Part shown: in pieces, positions 22,491-34,462 of the stretch
Layout: each line of letters begins with the position of its first letter
Numbering within the stretch: the stretch's first letter is position 1
Made by a program: the position numbers and the translations under genes
Origin: Mercurialis annua
Taxonomy: Eukaryota > Streptophyta > Magnoliopsida > Malpighiales > Euphorbiaceae
Direction: 5' to 3'
Length of the DNA stretch: 64,000 bases
NCBI RefSeq assembly: GCF_937616625.2
Contig: NC_065574.1
Coordinates: 26,228,501-26,292,500 of the forward strand
Notes under the pieces: model-generated
The model's input: the letters and a program-made list of their open reading frames with translations, nothing else
Database searches by the model: none
What the model was told of the DNA's origin: nothing

Positions 22491-24034
22491 GATTAACACA
22501 ATCTCAGGAGGAACTGTGGAATCCGAGTATAGTCGAAAACGCAGAAAGAAAAAGCAAAAGATGGTCATGTCAGTGTCTACTGGGTCGCCATGGCCTAGCA
22601 TTGTTTTCGGGCCAGAGGACGCGAAAGGGATAGAATTTCCCCACGAGGACGCTTTGATCGTATCTGCTATCATCAGATCGAAATGGGTAAAACGACTGCT
22701 GGTGGATGATGGTAGCTCGGTTAACTTGTTGACTCTGTTAGTCTTTTTGACGATGGGAGGATCCAAAACTGATCTTAAACCAGTGAACATTCCCCTCCTG
22801 GGGCTGGGAGGAGCTCCGATCATCCCAGAAGGCATGGTCGAGCTAGACTTGGAGCTCGGTATCGAAATACCCCAGGAGGATGGAACAGAGGGTATCCTGG
22901 CGGAACCAACACGGAAGGTACGTTCACTTTTCATGATAGTTGACATGCCTTTAGCATATAATGGTATTCTTGGTAGACCTATGTTGTATAACACAGGTGC
23001 AGTGACTAGTATTCGTTACTTAATTATGAAAATCCCAGTGGAAAATGAGGTCATAACTATTAGGAGAAATCAAACCCTATCTAGGCAATGTTACATGGCA
23101 ACTATGGGCAACACGGTGGAAACGATGAACATCGATACACCGGAGCTGCTCCTCAGAGAGAAAAAGGCGCAGAAACCCCGGGAAAACTTAGAGACAATTG
23201 AACTAACAGAGGGCTCCGTGATGTGTGTGAAGTTGGGAGTAGATTGGCCAACCAAACACCGAGAAGCTATCATAGCTCGGATAAAACAGTATGTAGAAGA
23301 GTTTACCAACAAGCCAGAGGATATCGGGGGGGGGGGGGGGTAGACCCGAAGATAAGCTCGCACAAGTTAAACGTGGATGCTAAGTGCAAGCCTGTCAAGC
23401 AAAAGAAAAGAACTGTCTCTCTAGAGAAACAGATTGCTATCCGAGACGAAGTGGAGAAGCTTTTGAAAGCCGGGTTCATCAGGAAAGTGGATTACCCGGA
23501 GTGGCTGGCCAATGTGGTCTTGATCAAGAAGTCTAATGGCAGATGGAGGCTTTGTAAAGATTCACTGATCTAAACAATGCCTGCCCGAAAGATAGTTTCC
23601 CTCTGGCGAACATTGACCAACTGGTGGATGCAACGTGTGGATTCGCAGTCTATGCATTCTTAGATGCTTCTCTGGGATACCACCAGATCCCGATGAACAA
23701 AGACGATGAAGAGAAGACAGCATTCACCACGGATCTGGGGACATATTGCTACAAGAAGATGCCTTTCGGTTTGAAAAATGCCGGGGCAACCTATCAAAGA
23801 CTCATGAATCACGTTTTCAAAGATCAACTGGGCAAGAACGTCGAGGTTTATGTAGATGACATAGTCGTGAAATCCAGAGGGACCGAGGATCACACAGGGG
23901 ACCTGGCAGAAACTTTTGAAAAGCTGAAGGGTTTCAACCTTAAGCTGAACCCGGAGAAGTGTGTCTTTGCAGTTCGGTCTGGGAAGTTTCTTGGGCACCT
24001 CATCTCGGAGAAAGGCATCGAGGCGAACCCGCAC
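22489..24034 (+). pseudogene. pol: Tat-like protease and partial reverse transcriptase, broken and truncated
   Basis: Aspartic protease first: LLVDDGSSVNLL at about 22699-22734, with the catalytic aspartate probably at 22705-22707 and DDG where the family usually has D-x-G. The frame runs to 23343, where a run of 15 G (23326-23340) disrupts it. It resumes in another frame (about 23344-23573) with the fingers region (LLKAGFIRKVDYPEW and a following RWRLC). A single-base loss near 23550 shifts it again. From about 23575 the palm region is readable: FLDASLGYHQI, MPFGLKNAGATYQ and YVDD at 23849-23860. Sequence ends at the connection region GIEANP and is cut by the copia LTR. RNase H and integrase are missing. 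It is not functional as it stands. Confidence 0.88.
23326..23340 (+). repeat. Homopolymer of 15 G
   Basis: An uninterrupted G run inside pol, replacing a few codons and shifting frame. It could be real slippage or a sequencing/assembly artefact. Confidence 0.9.
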
Positions 24035-24105
24035 ATGACATCATCGTGACATCATCACATGACATCATCGTGACATCATCACATGACATCATCGTGACAT
24101 CATCA
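24035..24105. repeat. Short tandem repeat at the Tat/copia junction
   Basis: About three copies of a 24-bp unit built from GACATCATCGT and GACATCATCACAT. It is the remnant of the longer array at 30543-30712 in the other LTR and marks the truncation point. Confidence 0.85.
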
Positions 24106-25304
24106 CATTAACTTGGATAAAATACAATTAGGTGCCTACTAATTTATAACTCTTACAAATTAGTCCCTAATTTATACTTGTTTTTCATCTTAGATTAATT
24201 TCCGAGATATGCTAGTATCTATATGAAATCGATCTCTCGTAAACTCAATCGGTTACACACCCTATTGTGTGTGACTAACTAGGTTCACATCTATATGGCA
24301 ACGAGAGTCATAAGAAACGCCTTTCTTATATTAAATAATTAAATCCCATTAATTATTAATTCTCGTAGATCGTGAGTGACGTCTAGCAACATATCACGAC
24401 CCCCAAATAGATATGAATGTTTCGATGCATTCTTTATGAACCAATGTTCATAATTACCGTACACTCAAAATTCCCTTCATCTAAGATTCCGATCTCGACT
24501 AGTGTCACGGTTAAGTCAAACACTGTTTGTCTTAATCATATGACCTCATCTCCGTTCTTATTCTTGATAAATATGACTTCCACTAGAAACAACTTTCTAA
24601 GTAAGTCATATACACCCGCGCAGGTTTTATCATCCATCAAGAACAATTTGAGATAGCATAGAATCTTTTCTCCGTTCATCCGGAGTGATAAATCCTCTCT
24701 TGGTTAAACCCCTATCTCCATATACAACTAACTAAAGCCAACACATCCCGCGACCCTAGCTCATGAAAGATCTAGGGATAAGGAGTATCAAACTCTAATC
24801 ACCTATATACAAGATAGTGTCACCGCAAGTCAAAGGACATATGTACAATTATGAACTAGATGACATTAAATTGACTTTGATGAAATACCATGTATAAGTC
24901 ATCTAGGTCACTTGTTCGACCCACTCAACATCTTGAGTGTCCACATGTTTATCCTGATCTCCATCAAGTAGTATGAGACTCACTACTTCCTATAATTAGT
25001 AACTCTTTACTAATCAGGAGAATAAACAGAGGTGACAATCTTTCCGGGATAATACGATGCCCTTATTCGTAGGACCCTATCGATCATGAACTGTTATTTA
25101 GATCACATGTATAATAAAATCTGTAACTCATATTCTTAACACCTTAAGAATAGATTCTACCACAATGTGATAAGGACAATACGTAATAAATGAACACTTA
25201 GTTGATGAGACACTTAGTTCAATTAGAACATATATATCTTTGCCATTGGGATTAGTTCTACAAATATACATGATCAAATGGCCCTAGGGCACATACTACT
25301 AACA
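24035..25304 (-). repeat. 3' LTR of the copia element, truncated
   Basis: Matches 30640-31908 over its whole length. I count about 10 substitutions and one single-base indel in roughly 1.2 kb, outside the short tandem repeat at the left end. Its left end lies in that tandem repeat (24035-24105), joined directly to the Tat-like pol. Its right end, AACA at 25301-25304, is followed by the polypurine tract. Confidence 0.92.
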
Positions 25305-25320
25305 ATCTCCCACTTGCACT
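25305..25320 (-). other. Polypurine tract of the copia element
   Basis: On the minus strand, AGTGCAAGTGGGAGAT lies directly before the 3' LTR. It is the plus-strand DNA primer site, with the purine-rich composition usual for copia elements. Confidence 0.85.
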
Positions 25321-28300
25321 AGTGCCATTGGCAACTATATCTAAGCCCCATCTTTACAAGATGTAAATCTTAATGACTCTATGTCATGTAAACCTTAATG
25401 ACTCGAAGTCATGGGCTTTGTCAGTGGGTCAGCCGTGTTATCGGCTGATGCTATCTTTTAGAGAAACAATTTTCTCTTTCCAACAATTTCTTTAGATAAT
25501 ATGATAATGCCTTTCCTTATGTTTGGATAAGTTGTGAGACCCAGTTTCCTTTGCTATGGCAGTAGCACCATTGTGGTCGCAGAAAAGAGGAACTGTCGAC
25601 TTAATGGAAGAAACCATACTTAGTTCTATTAAGAACTATTTTATCCAAACACCTTCTATTACAACATCTCATGCCATAATATACTCGGCTTCTATAATGG
25701 AACCTGGAGTTGATTCTCGCTTAGAACACTTCTAGCTTACTAATCCTTCATTATAGATAAATATGAATCTGGAGATAGACTCTCTATCATCCATATCTGA
25801 TTTATTAATCAGAATCTGTAAAACGGTCTACTTAAAAAACCTTGTTCTCCATTAGTTAAGACCATATCTTTAGTTCTTCATAAGTACTTAAAGATATCCT
25901 TAACGACCATCCAATGTTCTCAACATGGATTTGATTGAAACTGATTAGTCCCACTAACCGCATAGACAAATTTCTAGCTTTGTAAGTGACAACACATACG
26001 TCAGACTACCAATTGCCGAAGCCTATGGTATCTTTGCTAGATTCTTTCTTTCTTCAGAAGTCTCAGAAGACATTCCTATTCAAAGAAGAATTTCATGGCT
26101 AACTAGTATCAATCCTCTTACAACTTCCATATTGAACTACTTTAATATCTTTTCTAAGAAGAGCCTGTAGGAGAAACTACTTATTCTCTTAGATCTATCT
26201 CCATAGATTCCAACACTGAGAATATAAGTTATTTCTCCGAGGACTTTGATGGAGTACGTATTAGATAAACCAAAGTTTTACAGAAGTTAACATTCCGATA
26301 TTATTATGTATTAGTAATATGTTATCTAGATACAAGATCACAAAAGTGAGTCTGCTCCCACTAACCTTCTTGTAAACATTGGGTTTATCATCGTTTTTAA
26401 TAAATTCGTAACTCCTTACGGCTTTATCAAGACGACGAATCTCGAAGCTTTGTTTCCATCCACTAGGGATCATTTTAGCTTACACGCCTCGGAACCTTCT
26501 TCGGATTCAAAATCCTCGGCTTGTTCCATATAGATATACTCCTTAATTTAACCATTAAGGAATGTGGTTCTTACATCCATATGTCCAACCACAAAATCTG
26601 AATGTGTAGCCTTGGTAAGAAAAATCTTGATGGACTTAAGCATGGCTACCGGCGATAAAGTGTATTCACAATACAACTTCTTGCCTCTAGCAAAACTCTT
26701 TTGCAACAAGCCTTGCTTTAAATGTCTCCACCTTTCCATTAGTACCAATTTTACAATTGAAGATCCATTTAAACCTTATTGGTATAATACCTTTGAATGG
26801 ATCGACTAGCTCCTAAAATTTGGTTTCTTTATATGGAATCCATTTCAGATTTTACTCCTTCAAACCAATTTTGAAGAATCTATATCGCATATAGTTTCCT
26901 CATAAGTAGAGGGATCAACACTTGATCTTTTACTCCATGACTAAACAACTCCTGTTTATCATGTGGGAAAACGATCTCTCTACGGTGGACGAGATACTCT
27001 ACTTAATCTTCGAGTTGTTAATGTAGATACATCTTTTACTAACTCCGGCTTTTAGTGGGTTTGATCAATCTTCATTGATTCATTATTTTGTTGGTAACTA
27101 GATGACTCCTCATCTAATTCTATATTCCTTTCTTAGTGTCCCTCTTTAAAAAAACGCTTTATTAAGAAAGACTACCACCGTTAAACAACGATTGTTTGTT
27201 CGGTTCGAATATAGAAATATTATCCTAAACTGTATTTAGGATATCCAACATAACCTTTCCATGATTGATTTTGATTCCAAATTTATCGGATATCAGTTTC
27301 CTGATATGTTCCGAACACCCTCAAATCTTAACATCCTTAAGACTTGATTCCATACCATATCTCATAAGGTATCTATGGTGCAAATTTAGTTGGAATTTAA
27401 TTTAGAATTTTATTTGCGGTAAGAAGTGCTTGACCCTATAACGAGATGGATAAGTGAATATATAGCTCATTATTGATCGTATCATTTCCCACAATGTACG
27501 ATACGTCCTTCTTGACAGACGCACCATTCAACCATGGTGTTCCCAAAGAGTAAGTTGAAAAATAATACCACATTCCTTTTAGGAACATACCAAATTCTGT
27601 ACTCAAGTATTCTTCCCTTTTCGATCACATCGTAAAGTATTAATACCTTTTCCAATTTGGTTTTCTACTTCATTCTTGAAGTCATTTGAACATTTCAAAA
27701 TCTTCATGTTTGTTCTTCATAAGACAAACTTAACTATATCGTGATAAATCATCGATGTAGAAAATGAAGTATAAGTATCTACCTTGGTCCGTTTCTTTAA
27801 ACGTACCATATACATCACTATGTATGATCTCTTAAACGGCTTTAGCTCTACCTCTTTGTCCCACAAAGAATAATCAGGCCATGTTGCCTTTAAGATACGA
27901 CTCACAAATCGAAAGAGATGCAAAATCTTGATTGCTCAAGATTCCCATCCTATCTAACTTGTTATGTCTATCTTTTGCAATATGTCCTAATTATAAATGC
28001 CAAAGTTGTTTAGAAGTTTGATAACTTATGGTATTAATTTCTAAAACATCGTTTGCATTAAACATCTTTATTCAAGTCATAAAGAACATTTTGTACATAT
28101 CCATACCCAACTCCGTATTATCAAACATAATACTACAAACATCCTTTGTAAATAGAAAATCAACTACCAAATATGTCATACAAATTCGGATATGATATTT
28201 CTATATATATTGGGTGAGAACAAAAAACTTGTTTAAGTACAACTTATGTTTATTTAAGAAAATTGAAGTTGATCCTATAGCTCTTATCGCAACGCTTGCG

Positions 28301-28800
28301 TCATTCCCGAGATTTAAGATTACTTCATCCTTTTCCTTTCTTTCTCTCTTTTACTAAATCCGTAAAAGATAAACAAATGTGAGAATTAGCATCGGTACTC
28401 AATGCCCAAGCTTTTAAATGAGCAATTGACATTGGAATATGAGATGGACACATTCTTGATGGAATTGTCGTTCCTCTCGTCATTGCCCTTTAAGTATTCA
28501 CAATACTTAACGTAATTTCCATTTCAATGTCTTTCGGTTTGACAAAAGAAACACTTTCTTTTATTGACCGAACCGCCTTTTAAATATTCCAAATATTTCC
28601 GGCTATGACTTATACTGTCCTACATCTTAACAAACGAAAACACTTTTCTTTGTTAACCAATGTGCATTTCTTTTTCGCAAAAGCCTTGGAGGCATCTAAA
28701 TATCTTAATCAATCAAAAAATGGTTTTAAACCACTAGCCGATTACTATCGTGAATGTCACTTAAAAGGATTCTATTTAATCTTATTATCCTTTAGATAGC
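25320..28800 (-). pseudogene. pol: Copia pol (protease, integrase, RT, RNase H), heavily decayed
   Basis: No frame longer than about 70 codons survives, but domain fragments can be read in order on the minus strand. Near 28570 there is a degenerate zinc-knuckle remnant (CFFCQ...HW). Near 28410-28380, WALSTDANSHIC sits where the protease active site is expected. At about 27860-27650 there is an integrase core with YFI-YIDDLSRYS. RT fragments include MDVRTTFLNG near 26560 and a polymerase motif changed to YLDN near 26325-26336. RNase H ends with ADPLTKP near 25420. Stops and frameshifts occur throughout, so no product is expected. Contrast with the nearly identical LTRs suggests it was defective before its last transposition. 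Confidence 0.85.
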
Positions 28801-29878
28801 AAAGATCTCTAATTAGTATTCGTGTTATTTTGTATATTTAACCATAATGATTTGGTCTCTATCAAAATGGCCTCCCACTATCTTTTTCGAATCCTACACT
28901 TCCAAAATAGGAAACGTGAATCTTTGTTGGAAAAGATTTCAAGCGGGTGATTGAATTCTTATACTCATTTATCTTTCCCTCAAGTACTTAATGCTATTCT
29001 TGGGATCAAAATGATATATAAGTGAACAACTACTTGTTCATCATATCTCATATGAGGTTCAATCATTTCCGGCTCCTAATGCTTTCACCCTCAAGTACTT
29101 AATGCTATTCTTGGGTTTCCACATTAGTTAAGTTTAACCCATTGAATCAACTAAGATGTATCGATTTGAATAATATACGACTCAGGTACGCCTAATTGCC
29201 TTTCTCGCCGTATATTATATCGACTACACCCGCAACATCGCATGCTTAACAATAAACTCGACAACATCTCTTGACGATATCATCTCACCCCTATGTATCC
29301 ACAGCCGACAAGATGATAACTCAAAGCGTGTTAGTTTATTGCTCCAATGGAGAGCCATTGATAAATCAATTTAATGATTAATCAATATAAACTTACTCCT
29401 TTTACTTTTAGGAAGATTTCTTAGGGTTTTAAGTTATTCCGGTCTCACTAAGCCCACAACACATTTTAGCATGCATCTCATACATATTAAAGCTAAAATG
29501 AATCATGCAATCACACATGTATGATCATGGACTTCCTAGGTCTCATTCTTTAGCCACAAAAGAATGAGCAAACTATTATTTGTTCCGCATGTTTTGTTGA
29601 CGACAACATAATGCACAAGCGAGTCACGTATTGTGTTAAATAATCACATTAGAAAAATTCCCAGGATAGATTGGAGGGTCACGAGCGGACCACTTAAGTA
29701 CCAATCTCCTAGACAGAATTTAATCAAATGTAATTAATGTCACAATACTGTTTGCTCGTTTTTGCAAACAAGACCTAAGCCCTCGGAATTATAAATTACA
29801 TGCCAATTAATAATTCCTAAGTCCATGATTATTAATACATGCATTCAATCGTAAAGCTTTAATACATGCTGATACGGT
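28800..29878 (-). pseudogene. Copia gag and 5' untranslated region, unreadable
   Basis: By position between the primer site and the protease remnant this should hold the leader and gag. I could not recover a convincing gag frame. A 27-bp direct repeat occurs at about 28979 and 29089 (both contain CTCAAGTACTTAATGC). Confidence 0.5.
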
Positions 29879-29891
29879 GGCTCCGATACCA
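29879..29891 (-). other. Primer-binding site of the copia element
   Basis: Minus strand reads TGGTATCGGAGCC one base after the LTR end. It is a one-mismatch form of the TGGTATCAGAGC type complementary to initiator tRNA-Met, the usual primer for plant copia elements. Confidence 0.88.
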
Positions 29892-30323
29892 CTGTTGGTG
29901 CAGCGGGACGTGAGGGTCCGAATCGTATATTTCAATTTAAAATTGGAATTCCAACAATTCGGATCCAGAAATTGATCATATCAATAACAAATGGATCGTC
30001 GTATCATCTAGTAATTAAAGCACGCATCTAGAAACCGTAAGAAGAATACCTATGTCGATTCTCCAACGATTCTTGTAGTCCCGATAGTACTGCGACCTCA
30101 AGCTCGTCCACACGAGTATGCGTCCGATTGAATCCTTGCCTTGAAGTAATCTGCAAGAGTTTCTCTTGCCGAGCAATCCTAAGCTCAAACTCTCGCCTCG
30201 ATTACGTCTTTGCTGGGATGTATGAAAAACTTTCTCCAAACTTTTCTGTGATTGATGATTACTTGAACTCCTTCAAATATGCTCTCTTAAGTGTGGTGTG
30301 TGTAGAATGAGCAAAGGCAACCT

Positions 30324-30333
30324 CTATTTATAG
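30324..30333 (-). promoter_or_regulatory. TATA box of the copia LTR
   Basis: Minus strand CTATAAATAG, with transcription expected to begin near 30295. That gives a U3 of about 1.6 kb and about 400 bp for R plus U5. Confidence 0.65.
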
Positions 30334-30358
30334 GGTAGAGCTTTGCTTAAGAATGCAA

Positions 30359-30542
30359 CACCTCACATGCTAGGTTTCACACACCAAGTAAAGGTGTTGC
30401 CACCATTCGACACCTCACATGCTAGGTGTCACACACCAAGCATAGGTGTTGCCACCATCTGACACATCATATGCTAGGTGTCACACATCAAGCATAGGTG
30501 TTGCCACCTTCTGACACGTCGGATGCTAGGTGTCACACACAG
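30359..30542. repeat. 52-bp tandem repeat in copia U3
   Basis: About 3.5 copies of a 52-bp unit starting CACCTCACATGCTAGGTG, just upstream of the TATA box in the direction of transcription. Each unit has an inverted CACCT...AGGTG pair. Position suggests an LTR enhancer-type array, but this is inference. Confidence 0.85.
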
Positions 30543-30712
30543 AGACATACATGACATCATCACGTGACATCATCATATGACATCATCGTGATATCATCAC
30601 ATGACATCATCGTGACATCATCACATGACATCATCGTGACATCATCACATGACATCATCGTGACATCATCACATGATATCATCGTGACATCATCACATGA
30701 CATCATCACATT
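30543..30712. repeat. 24-bp tandem repeat in copia U3
   Basis: About seven copies of the TGACATCATC unit; the minus strand reads GATGATGTCA repeatedly. The TGATGTCA core resembles bZIP-type (TGACGTCA-like) sites. Regulatory function is inference from motif and position. Confidence 0.8.
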
Positions 30713-32190
30713 AACTTGGATAAAATACAATTAGGTGCCTACTAATTTATAACTCTTACAAATTAGTCCCTAATTTATACTTGTTTTTCATCTTAGATTA
30801 ATTTCCGAGATATGCTAGTATCTATATGAAATCGGTCTCTCGTAAACTCAATCGGTTACACACCCTATTGTGTGTGACTAACTAGGTTCACATCTATATG
30901 GCAACGAGAGTCATAAGAAACGCCTTTCTTATATTAAATAATTAAATCCCATTAATTATTAATTCTCGTAGATCGTGAGTGACGTCTAGCAACATATCAC
31001 GACCCCTAAATAGATATGAATGTTTCGATGCATTCTTTATGAACCAATGTTCATAATTACCGTACACTCAAAATTCCCTTCATCTAAGATTACGATCTCG
31101 ACTAGTGTCACGGTTAAGTCAAACACTGTTTGTCTTAATCATATGACCTCATCTCAGTTCTTATTCTTGATAAATATGACTTCCACTAGAAACAACTTTC
31201 TAAGTAAGTCATACACACCCGCGCAGGTTTTATCATCCATCAAGAACAATTTGAGATAGCATAGAATCTTTTCTCCGTTCATCCGGAGTGATAAATCATC
31301 TCTTGGTTAAACCCCTATCTCCATATACAACTAACTAAAGCCAACACATCCCGCGACCCTAGCTCATGAAAGATCTAGGGATAAGGAGTATCAAACTCTA
31401 ATCACCTATATACAAGATAGTGTCACCGCAAGTCAAAGGACATATGTACAATTATGAACTAGATGACATTAAATTGACTTTGATGAAATACCATGTATAA
31501 GTCATCTAGTGTCACTTGTTCGACCCACTCAACATCTTGAGTGTCCACATGTTTATCCTGATCTCCATCAAGTAGTATGAGACTCACTACTTCCTATAAT
31601 TAGTAACTCCTTACTAATCAGGAGAATAAACAGAGGTGACAATCTTTCCGGGATAATACGATGCCGTTATTCGTAGGACCCCATCGATCATGAACTGTTA
31701 TTTAGATCACATGTATAATAAAATCTGTAACTCATATTCTTAACACCTTAAGAATAGATTCTACCACAATGTGATAAGGACAATACGTAATAAATGAACA
31801 CTTAGTTGATGAGACACTTAGTTCAATTAGAACATATATATCTTTGCCATTGGGATTAGTTCTACAAATATACATGATCAAATGGCCCTAGGGCACATAC
31901 TACTAACAGGAGTTTGGCTTCGTACTATTACGATTTAAATTTTTGGATTGTTCCTACACTTATAGTGTTGCTTCGGTAGTCATTAAGACTTGAGCTTGTT
32001 ATCCTTTGGAAATCTCCCTTATAAGCGCGTTGGTGATTCTCGGTTGGAAATTTTTATTGCGTTCATGCATGTTATGTTTTGAGAAGTCGTTTGAGGTACC
32101 AAATTGTTGAAATTATAATTTTGCGCTTATACGTGTGGTGACTATTCAAGTTTACGGTTCAGTTTTAAATCCGAGAACAAATTTTTTATA

Positions 32191-32202
32191 AGTTGGGGAG
32201 AA
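32191..32202 (+). other. Polypurine tract, Tekay-like element
   Basis: AGTTGGGGAGAA directly before an LTR-type TGTATTTG start. The same tract occurs at 48518-48529. Confidence 0.75.
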
Positions 32203-32214
32203 TGTATTTGTTGT

Positions 32215-32215
<1 letters not shown>

Positions 32216-32263
<48 letters not shown>
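32216..32263 (+). repeat. (TAA)n microsatellite
   Basis: About 16 uninterrupted AAT/TAA triplets at the start of the LTR. Confidence 0.95.
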
Positions 32264-34318
32264 GTATGAATAATAAGAGAGTATTATATCAAACCTAAAG
32301 CCCATGCAATTCATTTTATTAGCCCATGCAATTAAATTGATTTAGTTGGCCCAAGCTTATATTCAAACCTTTGGCCATGCATTTAAGCATACTACATCTT
32401 CTTCGTATTTTTTCCTCTTTTATTTCCCTTATATATTAGGTTGCGTTTAAAACCTAATTCATTGCGCCCACTTTATATTCAAACCCTAGCTGTCTTCCAC
32501 TCTCAAAAATATTCTAAGATCATACCTATTCATTCCTTTCGCAAGATCACGTTGTTTCGGTAAGCTTTACACATCACTTTTCTATTTTCATTCGATATCC
32601 TTGTCGCCGTTTTGTGACTCGTGTTCTTCATTATATTAGCATCGATATGAGGTTTATCTCTCCGTTTATCTACTCTTATTCAACCTTTAATCACTGAGCG
32701 TGTTGATTCTTTATACGGTACGTAAATCCTTCTGTTTTAAACGCCGTACGATTCACCTTCTTGATATTTTTGTTGTCGCCGATGGTTTCTCATTTAGGAC
32801 TAATGTTATTCATGTCTTTCAGTGTTTATAAGCTGCTTGTTCTTGACTAAATGATGATTGTTTTTCCTTTGATCTCATTATTGTTTATTGCTTTATTGTT
32901 ACATTCGGATCCGCTGAATTAATTTGATTATCCTTGACTGGCATGTTTATTGTTTCTGTACTTTCCTCTTATTTTGTTGCCAATGATTGTTGTTTCAGTT
33001 CATTGTCCTTGATTAGTAAGAAATGTTGTTTTGAAGTTATAATATTATAACTCCTTATGGAAAGTCACCTTGCTTATGTTCTTTTGTTTGGTCATTTGGC
33101 GGCAATTCCATTTCAAATTGTTATGGCATTGAATTCATGATTTAATTAATTGGGTGGCAGTGATTGATATCCAAATAGGTGCTGGGTTTCATTATTATAA
33201 TTGTCTTAAGGTTATTTTGGCTATTTTGTTTTATAATTCATGCTGGTTATGACGGGAGTGGTTTATTGTCAAATGCATGTTTAGCTAATTGTCCACTATT
33301 TCAATTTGTTATGGGTGTTTAGTTTTCTAATTACTTGGTGATCGATTAATCAAAAGTTTTGATTTGATTTTATTTACCGATTTGAAACCGGACCTTCGAC
33401 TATCGTTTTAATTTCTAAATTGTTATTTAATAACATTTTTCAAATCTGGAAATAATATTAATATCGATTATAATTTAAATGGTGTTGAATATTATTTTTT
33501 TAATCGATATTTATATTATAATCTTTTAATCGGATAATTACTTGGTTAATTATCGTTTTCAAGAATTATTGGCCTTGCGTGCCAATTTGGCTAAAATTGC
33601 AAATTTGCTTAACTTATTTTAGTTAAATAAATTGTCGGTAACTATTACTTCTGTTTTAAGCTATTAAGTTATTTTTTAATATTTCATTATTATTTTATCA
33701 AAAGTAATATTTTAGAATTATAAACTATTGTTTATAATTTTGATAAATATTTGGATCGGGTTAGACTTGGGTCGCCCGACATGTGAGGAAGCTTGGTATT
33801 TATCGGTAATTCGGCTAACCCACTACTTGAAAATTAAATTGGTTTATTATTTTATAAGTATTTAAATAATATTTTTCTGAAACGGATTTTAAAGCGGTAA
33901 TTCAATAGACTTGGCTTGTTTATGTTTTGCTAATTATGTGAGTATTGTGTTTACTCAGCATTGCTATACCTTGATTTGTTGTTTGTGCTAGTCCTATGTG
34001 GTGTTTAGTACTCTCTAGAGTTAGGGTCTATTTTAATCATTATTTTATTTATCTAGACTCGTCTACTGTTCGTGCTTCAGAGGCGAACCAGAATTAGTTG
34101 CTTGCCAGTTATCACGTGGATTAGCAAGCAGTAAGTTTGTACTTACTATTTAACGCTTCATTAAGTAAATTGTTATTTTAATATATAAATATATATTGTA
34201 CGTATATTTCGAACTGTTTTATCATTATGACTTCTAGTTGGAACATGCTAGCTAATGGGCATCATTCGGACTGCGCGCGCACCAGTATTAATCTGGGTTA
34301 GGTATTTGTGTAAATGTG

Positions 34319-34462
34319 GTAACTCGGTGTGAGTATAGTTCTCGGGACCAGGTAGAGTAGCTCGGTGTGAGCATAGCTCTCGGGACCAGGTAGAGTAACT
34401 CTGTGTGAGCATAGCTCTCGGGACCACGTAGAGTAATTCGGTGTAGCTCAGCTCTCGGGACT
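34319..34462 (+). repeat. 38-bp tandem repeat in LTR
   Basis: About 3.8 copies of a 38-bp unit (containing CTCGGTGTGAGCATAGCTCT and CGGGACCAGGTAGAG), ending where satellite A begins. Confidence 0.85.

Larger units (their letters stand above)
19540..24034 (+). mobile_element. Ty3/gypsy Tat-like retrotransposon, 3'-truncated
   Basis: Visible parts in order are the 5' LTR, primer-binding site, gag, protease and the N-terminal part of reverse transcriptase. The reading ends at 24034, where the copia LTR tandem repeat begins. RNase H, integrase and the 3' LTR are absent from this window. Lineage is inferred from the gag core style, the CHHC-like knuckle, the D-D-G-S-S protease motif and the YVDD polymerase motif, which resemble plant Tat elements. 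It inserted into satellite B. ATTAC at 19535-19539 would be the left target-site copy, but the right one is lost. The coding region is broken by one stop and three frame disruptions. Confidence 0.9.
24035..31908 (-). mobile_element. Ty1/copia retrotransposon, minus strand, defective
   Basis: Read on the minus strand: complete 5' LTR (31908 down to 29893), primer-binding site, a decayed gag-pol, a polypurine tract, and a 3' LTR truncated at 24035. The element is about 7.9 kb as it stands. LTR ends are TGTTAG...CCAACA. Domain order (protease, integrase, reverse transcriptase, RNase H) places integrase before reverse transcriptase, which defines Ty1/copia. The 3' LTR lacks about 650 bp at its far end, lost together with the rest of the Tat-like element on its left. 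The right flank GGAGT at 31909-31913 would be one target-site copy, but the other is lost. Confidence 0.9.
29893..31908 (-). repeat. 5' LTR of the copia element, complete
   Basis: 2016 bp, TGTTAG...CCAACA on the minus strand. It holds a TATA box (30324-30333) and, upstream of it in the transcription direction, two tandem arrays: a 52-bp unit at 30359-30542 and a 24-bp unit at 30543-30712. Confidence 0.92.
31909..34462 (+). mobile_element. 3' end of a Tekay-like gypsy element
   Basis: Contains a 3' untranslated stretch (31909-32190), a polypurine tract, and an LTR truncated at satellite A. LTR features (TGGGTCGCCCGAC, CTAGTCCTATGTGG, GGCATCATTCGGACTGCG) match those of the element at 41857-50650, but it is a different subfamily, with 38-bp repeats where the other has GAGATACGTCTC units. 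Upstream coding part is missing, replaced by the copia element on its left. Confidence 0.75.
32203..34462 (+). repeat. Truncated Tekay-like LTR
   Basis: Starts TGTATTTG after the polypurine tract. A possible TATA box, TTATATATTA, is at 32429-32438. It ends in 38-bp tandem repeats at the junction with satellite A and lacks the last ~700 bp of the LTR judged against 41857-43165. Confidence 0.75.

Noticed and set aside
24417..24656. 79-codon open frame, repeated at 31020-31259
   Set aside because: It lies in both copia LTRs in the antisense direction, with no known domain; the duplicate exists because LTRs are duplicated.
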